Origin: Rhizorhapis suberifaciens
GTDB lineage: Bacteria; Pseudomonadota; Alphaproteobacteria; Sphingomonadales; Sphingomonadaceae
Reading direction: 5' to 3'
NCBI RefSeq assembly: GCF_014200045.1
Contig: NZ_JACHOV010000003.1
Span: forward strand, 204,001-268,000
DNA length: 64,000 bases
Program-made: the position numbers and the translations under genes
Shown: positions 61,694 through 64,000 of the stretch, in pieces
Position numbering within the stretch: position 1 is the first letter of the stretch
Layout of the letters: each line of letters begins with the position of its first letter
Notes under the pieces: generated by a model
Seen by the model: only the letters and a program-made list of their open reading frames with translations
Databases searched by the model: none
Told to the model about the DNA's origin: nothing

Positions 61694-63973
61694 TTAGGCG
61701 GCGACGCCGGCCCTATGTGCCACGTCCACGCCGCCTTGGGAAAGACGGAAAATAGCGCAGGATGCCAGCTGCAGCGCCAAAACCGATTCCGCGCCCTGAT
61801 TGCGATTGACGCCGGTGGGCATGAGCCCGTCATAGCAGCCGCCGTCATCCCGGCTGCTCAACGGGATATCCAGGTCGTTTCGACCGAGGAACCATTGATA
61901 GGCTTTCTCCGCCTCAAGGCTCCAGCGTGAATTGCCGGTTACCTCGAAAGCCGCCGCACAGGCATCGATTGTCGCCTGCGCTTCCAGTGGCTGCTGGTCG
62001 AAGGGCAGGGGCGATTGATATTCGCGGCCGAAGCTGTCCGTACCGACAGCGCGGAAATGGCCTTCTGGGGCGGTTTGCTGGCCGACGATCCATTCCAATG
62101 TGGTGAGGCCGCATTCCAGAAAATCGCTCCTTCCCAGGGCCTTACCCGCGCGAAGGAGGGTTTCTGGAAGGCGGGCATTGTCATAGGCCAGAACCGCTTC
62201 GAACCAGGCCCAATCAGGCCGGCGGGATTCGTGGAGCATGGAGAGAAGCTCTTCGCCAAATTCTTCCAGCAACTGCCGCGACAGGGCATGGCCAGGCTGG
62301 GCCGCCTGCATGGCTGCGGCGCCCAGCATGACGAAGGCCTGGGCCCGGGGGGCGCCAAGGTCGCGGGCGGGGCCTGCGATCTTGTCGAACAAGGCGCAAG
62401 CCCAGTCGCGGTGCTTTGCTGCCGGTGCCTCAAGGGCGGTGGCGCCGATGGCCCAGACCGCTCGTCCGAAGCTGTCCTCCGACCCTTCTTCCTCGATCCA
62501 GCTACGGTCGAAGCGCATGAAATTACGGAACCGCGCACGCTCTGCGTTCCAGGCATGCTGAACGAATGAGGCGTAGATGCTGGTTAGCCGATCCCGTTCG
62601 CCTTCATCCATGGCAGGCATTCTGCTCATCAGGATCAGGGCGCGTGCATTGTCGTCCAGGCAGTAGCCATGGGTCCTATCAGGCACGGAATAGATGCTGT
62701 GCTGCAACATACCCGTCGCGTCCGTCATACGGATCACAGCGCTGAGATTAGGGGGCAGCGGCTGGAAGCGGGTTGCCGGGGCTATCTTTGTCAGCGGAGC
62801 ATTTCCAAGCCCGCCCAAAAGGAGCGCAGCGCGCTGCGCGAGCTTTGACCAAAGCATCGTGCGGCCGCACGCATAAGCCTTCGCGGCCAGCGCCGCCCGG
62901 CTGTTATCGTCCGAAAGCAACGCATTGATTTCCCGCGCCATGGCGTCGCTATCGTGGAACCCGACCAATATGCCATGTCCTTTGTCCAATATCTCGGTCG
63001 CGTGGACATAAGGCGTGGACACCACCGGCTTGCCCAAGCCTATGGCATAGGAAAGCGTGCCCGAGGTGATTTGGGCGGGATTATTGTAGGGCGTGACATA
63101 GACGTCGGCGGCCTGCAGATAATCCAGCAAGTCCCCCAGGCCGACATAGGTGTTTACGAAGCGCACATGATCGGCAACGCCCAGTTTTTCTGTCGAGGCC
63201 TGAAGCGCCTCACGCAGTGCCTCGCCATCGCGACGCAGGACATTGGGATGGGTCGCCCCAAGCACCACATAAAGAGCGTCAGGATGCTGTTCGACGATCG
63301 CCGGCATCGCGCGGATCATATGGTCGATCCCCTTGTCGGGCGCGATCAGCCCAAAGGTCAGCAAGATTTTGCGCCCTTCAAAGCCGAATGCAGGCTTCAT
63401 GCTGTCCGGTTCGACATAGGGCCGATCCGGCACCCCATGAGGAATGATTTCCATCGTGTGCGCAGGAACCGCATGGACCCGAAGCAAGATGTCATAGCCC
63501 TTTTGGGACATGACAATGAGCTTGGCCGAGCGGCGGATGACCGCATCAAGCACCCGACGCTGGTCGGGGTCGGGACGTTCCAGCACGGTATGCAGCGTCG
63601 TGAGCAACGGCACATCGGTCCGATGCAGGATCTTCAACAGCATGTCCCCCGCCACACCGCCAAAGATTCCATATTCATGTTGAAGCCAGATCGCCTTCGC
63701 CTCGCTCGCCTCAATGGCCTGCGCGGCGGCGACATAGCTGCTGGGGTCGAATTGGGAGATGGTGTTGATGCCTGCGGGATAGGCGAGGTCGTCCCGGCCG
63801 TCATCCATGGCGTAAAGGTCGATCCGCATTCCGGGGAAGCGCGCCCGAAGCGCATTGACCGTGTCTGTGGTAAAGGTGGCGATCCCGCAACGGCGGGGCA
63901 CGCTGTTTCCGATGATCGCTATATGGTCCGGCACGCCGGCAAAAGATTGGCTTAGTGAGGTGAACTCATTCAT
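61694..63973 (-). CDS. GT4-family glycosyltransferase fused to an alpha/alpha-toroid domain
   Basis: The 759-residue protein has an N-terminal GT-B glycosyltransferase of family 4 at about 1-400: PRRCGIATFTTDTVN, the hinge HEYGIFGGVAGDML, FGLIAPDKGIDHMI, and YNNPAQITSGTLSYAIGLGK with the conserved Glu/Gly-rich donor site. Residues about 430-750 form an alpha-helical (alpha/alpha)6-type domain (TDATGMLQHSIYSVPDRTHG, GYCLDDNARALILMSR, DSFGRAVWAIGATALEA, RDDGGCYDGLMP) like those of glycoside hydrolases of the toroid clans. It starts at ATG 63973 after AAGGA and overlaps nothing upstream in this window. A GH130-like gene follows. The fusion suggests synthesis and trimming of one glycan; product unknown. 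Confidence 0.82.
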   Translation of the reverse strand: MNEFTSLSQSFAGVPDHIAIIGNSVPRRCGIATFTTDTVNALRARFPGMRIDLYAMDDGRDDLAYPAGINTISQFDPSSYVAAAQAIEASEAKAIWLQHEYGIFGGVAGDMLLKILHRTDVPLLTTLHTVLERPDPDQRRVLDAVIRRSAKLIVMSQKGYDILLRVHAVPAHTMEIIPHGVPDRPYVEPDSMKPAFGFEGRKILLTFGLIAPDKGIDHMIRAMPAIVEQHPDALYVVLGATHPNVLRRDGEALREALQASTEKLGVADHVRFVNTYVGLGDLLDYLQAADVYVTPYNNPAQITSGTLSYAIGLGKPVVSTPYVHATEILDKGHGILVGFHDSDAMAREINALLSDDNSRAALAAKAYACGRTMLWSKLAQRAALLLGGLGNAPLTKIAPATRFQPLPPNLSAVIRMTDATGMLQHSIYSVPDRTHGYCLDDNARALILMSRMPAMDEGERDRLTSIYASFVQHAWNAERARFRNFMRFDRSWIEEEGSEDSFGRAVWAIGATALEAPAAKHRDWACALFDKIAGPARDLGAPRAQAFVMLGAAAMQAAQPGHALSRQLLEEFGEELLSMLHESRRPDWAWFEAVLAYDNARLPETLLRAGKALGRSDFLECGLTTLEWIVGQQTAPEGHFRAVGTDSFGREYQSPLPFDQQPLEAQATIDACAAAFEVTGNSRWSLEAEKAYQWFLGRNDLDIPLSSRDDGGCYDGLMPTGVNRNQGAESVLALQLASCAIFRLSQGGVDVAHRAGVAA

Positions 63974-64000
63974 CTCTAATCCTTCGCAAACGCAACTATC

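Noticed and set aside
1-64000. CRISPR array or prophage
   Set aside because: No regularly spaced repeats, cas genes, integrase or phage structural genes were seen.

Overview
The window looks like a chromosomal segment of an alphaproteobacterium of the order Sphingomonadales (Sphingobium/Novosphingobium-like). The evidence is high-GC coding, a hemE-side replication origin, a large NAD-dependent glutamate dehydrogenase, a LigM-type methoxy-aromatic demethylase, and several short families I associate with sphingomonads. Assignments are by motif reading, not database search.

Layout. 1-2.6 kb: accessory block with a MocR/PdxR regulator (cut by the window edge), a carboxymuconolactone-decarboxylase-like protein, a GNAT acetyltransferase and a solo LuxR-type regulator. 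2.7-8.1 kb: minus-strand operon lgt, MidA-like methyltransferase, pgeF, SLC13 carrier, cystathionine gamma-synthase-like enzyme. 8.2-12.5 kb: a C1 module of tetrahydrofolate-dependent O-demethylase plus MetF-like reductase, facing a short MetE-core protein plus IclR regulator. 12.6-18.1 kb: a small membrane protein behind a perfect CtrA-type box, an LplT-like MFS carrier, pgsA, moaD-moaE, a SIMPL lipoprotein, MlaA, an IS3-family remnant and tRNA-Thr(CGT). 18.2-31.2 kb: PAS-like protein, giant GDH, ung, DUF1810, an envelope protein, DUF3576 lipoprotein, leuS-lptE-holA. 31.3-34.2 kb: type III polyketide synthase, methyltransferase and flavoprotein, translationally coupled; the synthase appears to lack a standard start codon. 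34.2-43 kb: msrB, PBP1A, a Met/His-rich outer-membrane protein, rpmG, a possible HPt-like protein, a GDT1-type transporter, dps, SleB hydrolase, DUF1491, a thioesterase and ptsN. 43-51.3 kb: hpf, dnaQ-coaE-aroE-maf-ppsR, the probable oriC, then hemE-hemJ-rho and a TerC protein. 51.3-59 kb: quinone oxidoreductase, dienelactone hydrolase, DUF6489, mnmE-mnmG-rsmG-parA-parB with three palindromic parS sites. 59-64 kb: ThiE/TenI-like protein, YggS, and a GH130-like protein paired with a GT4/toroid fusion.

The window thus holds the replication and segregation control region (oriC 47.2-47.6 kb, parS 54.7-57.2 kb, parAB) set among housekeeping genes, with accessory metabolic modules further left. The two most interesting accessory systems are the O-demethylase/C1 module and the three-gene type III PKS operon.
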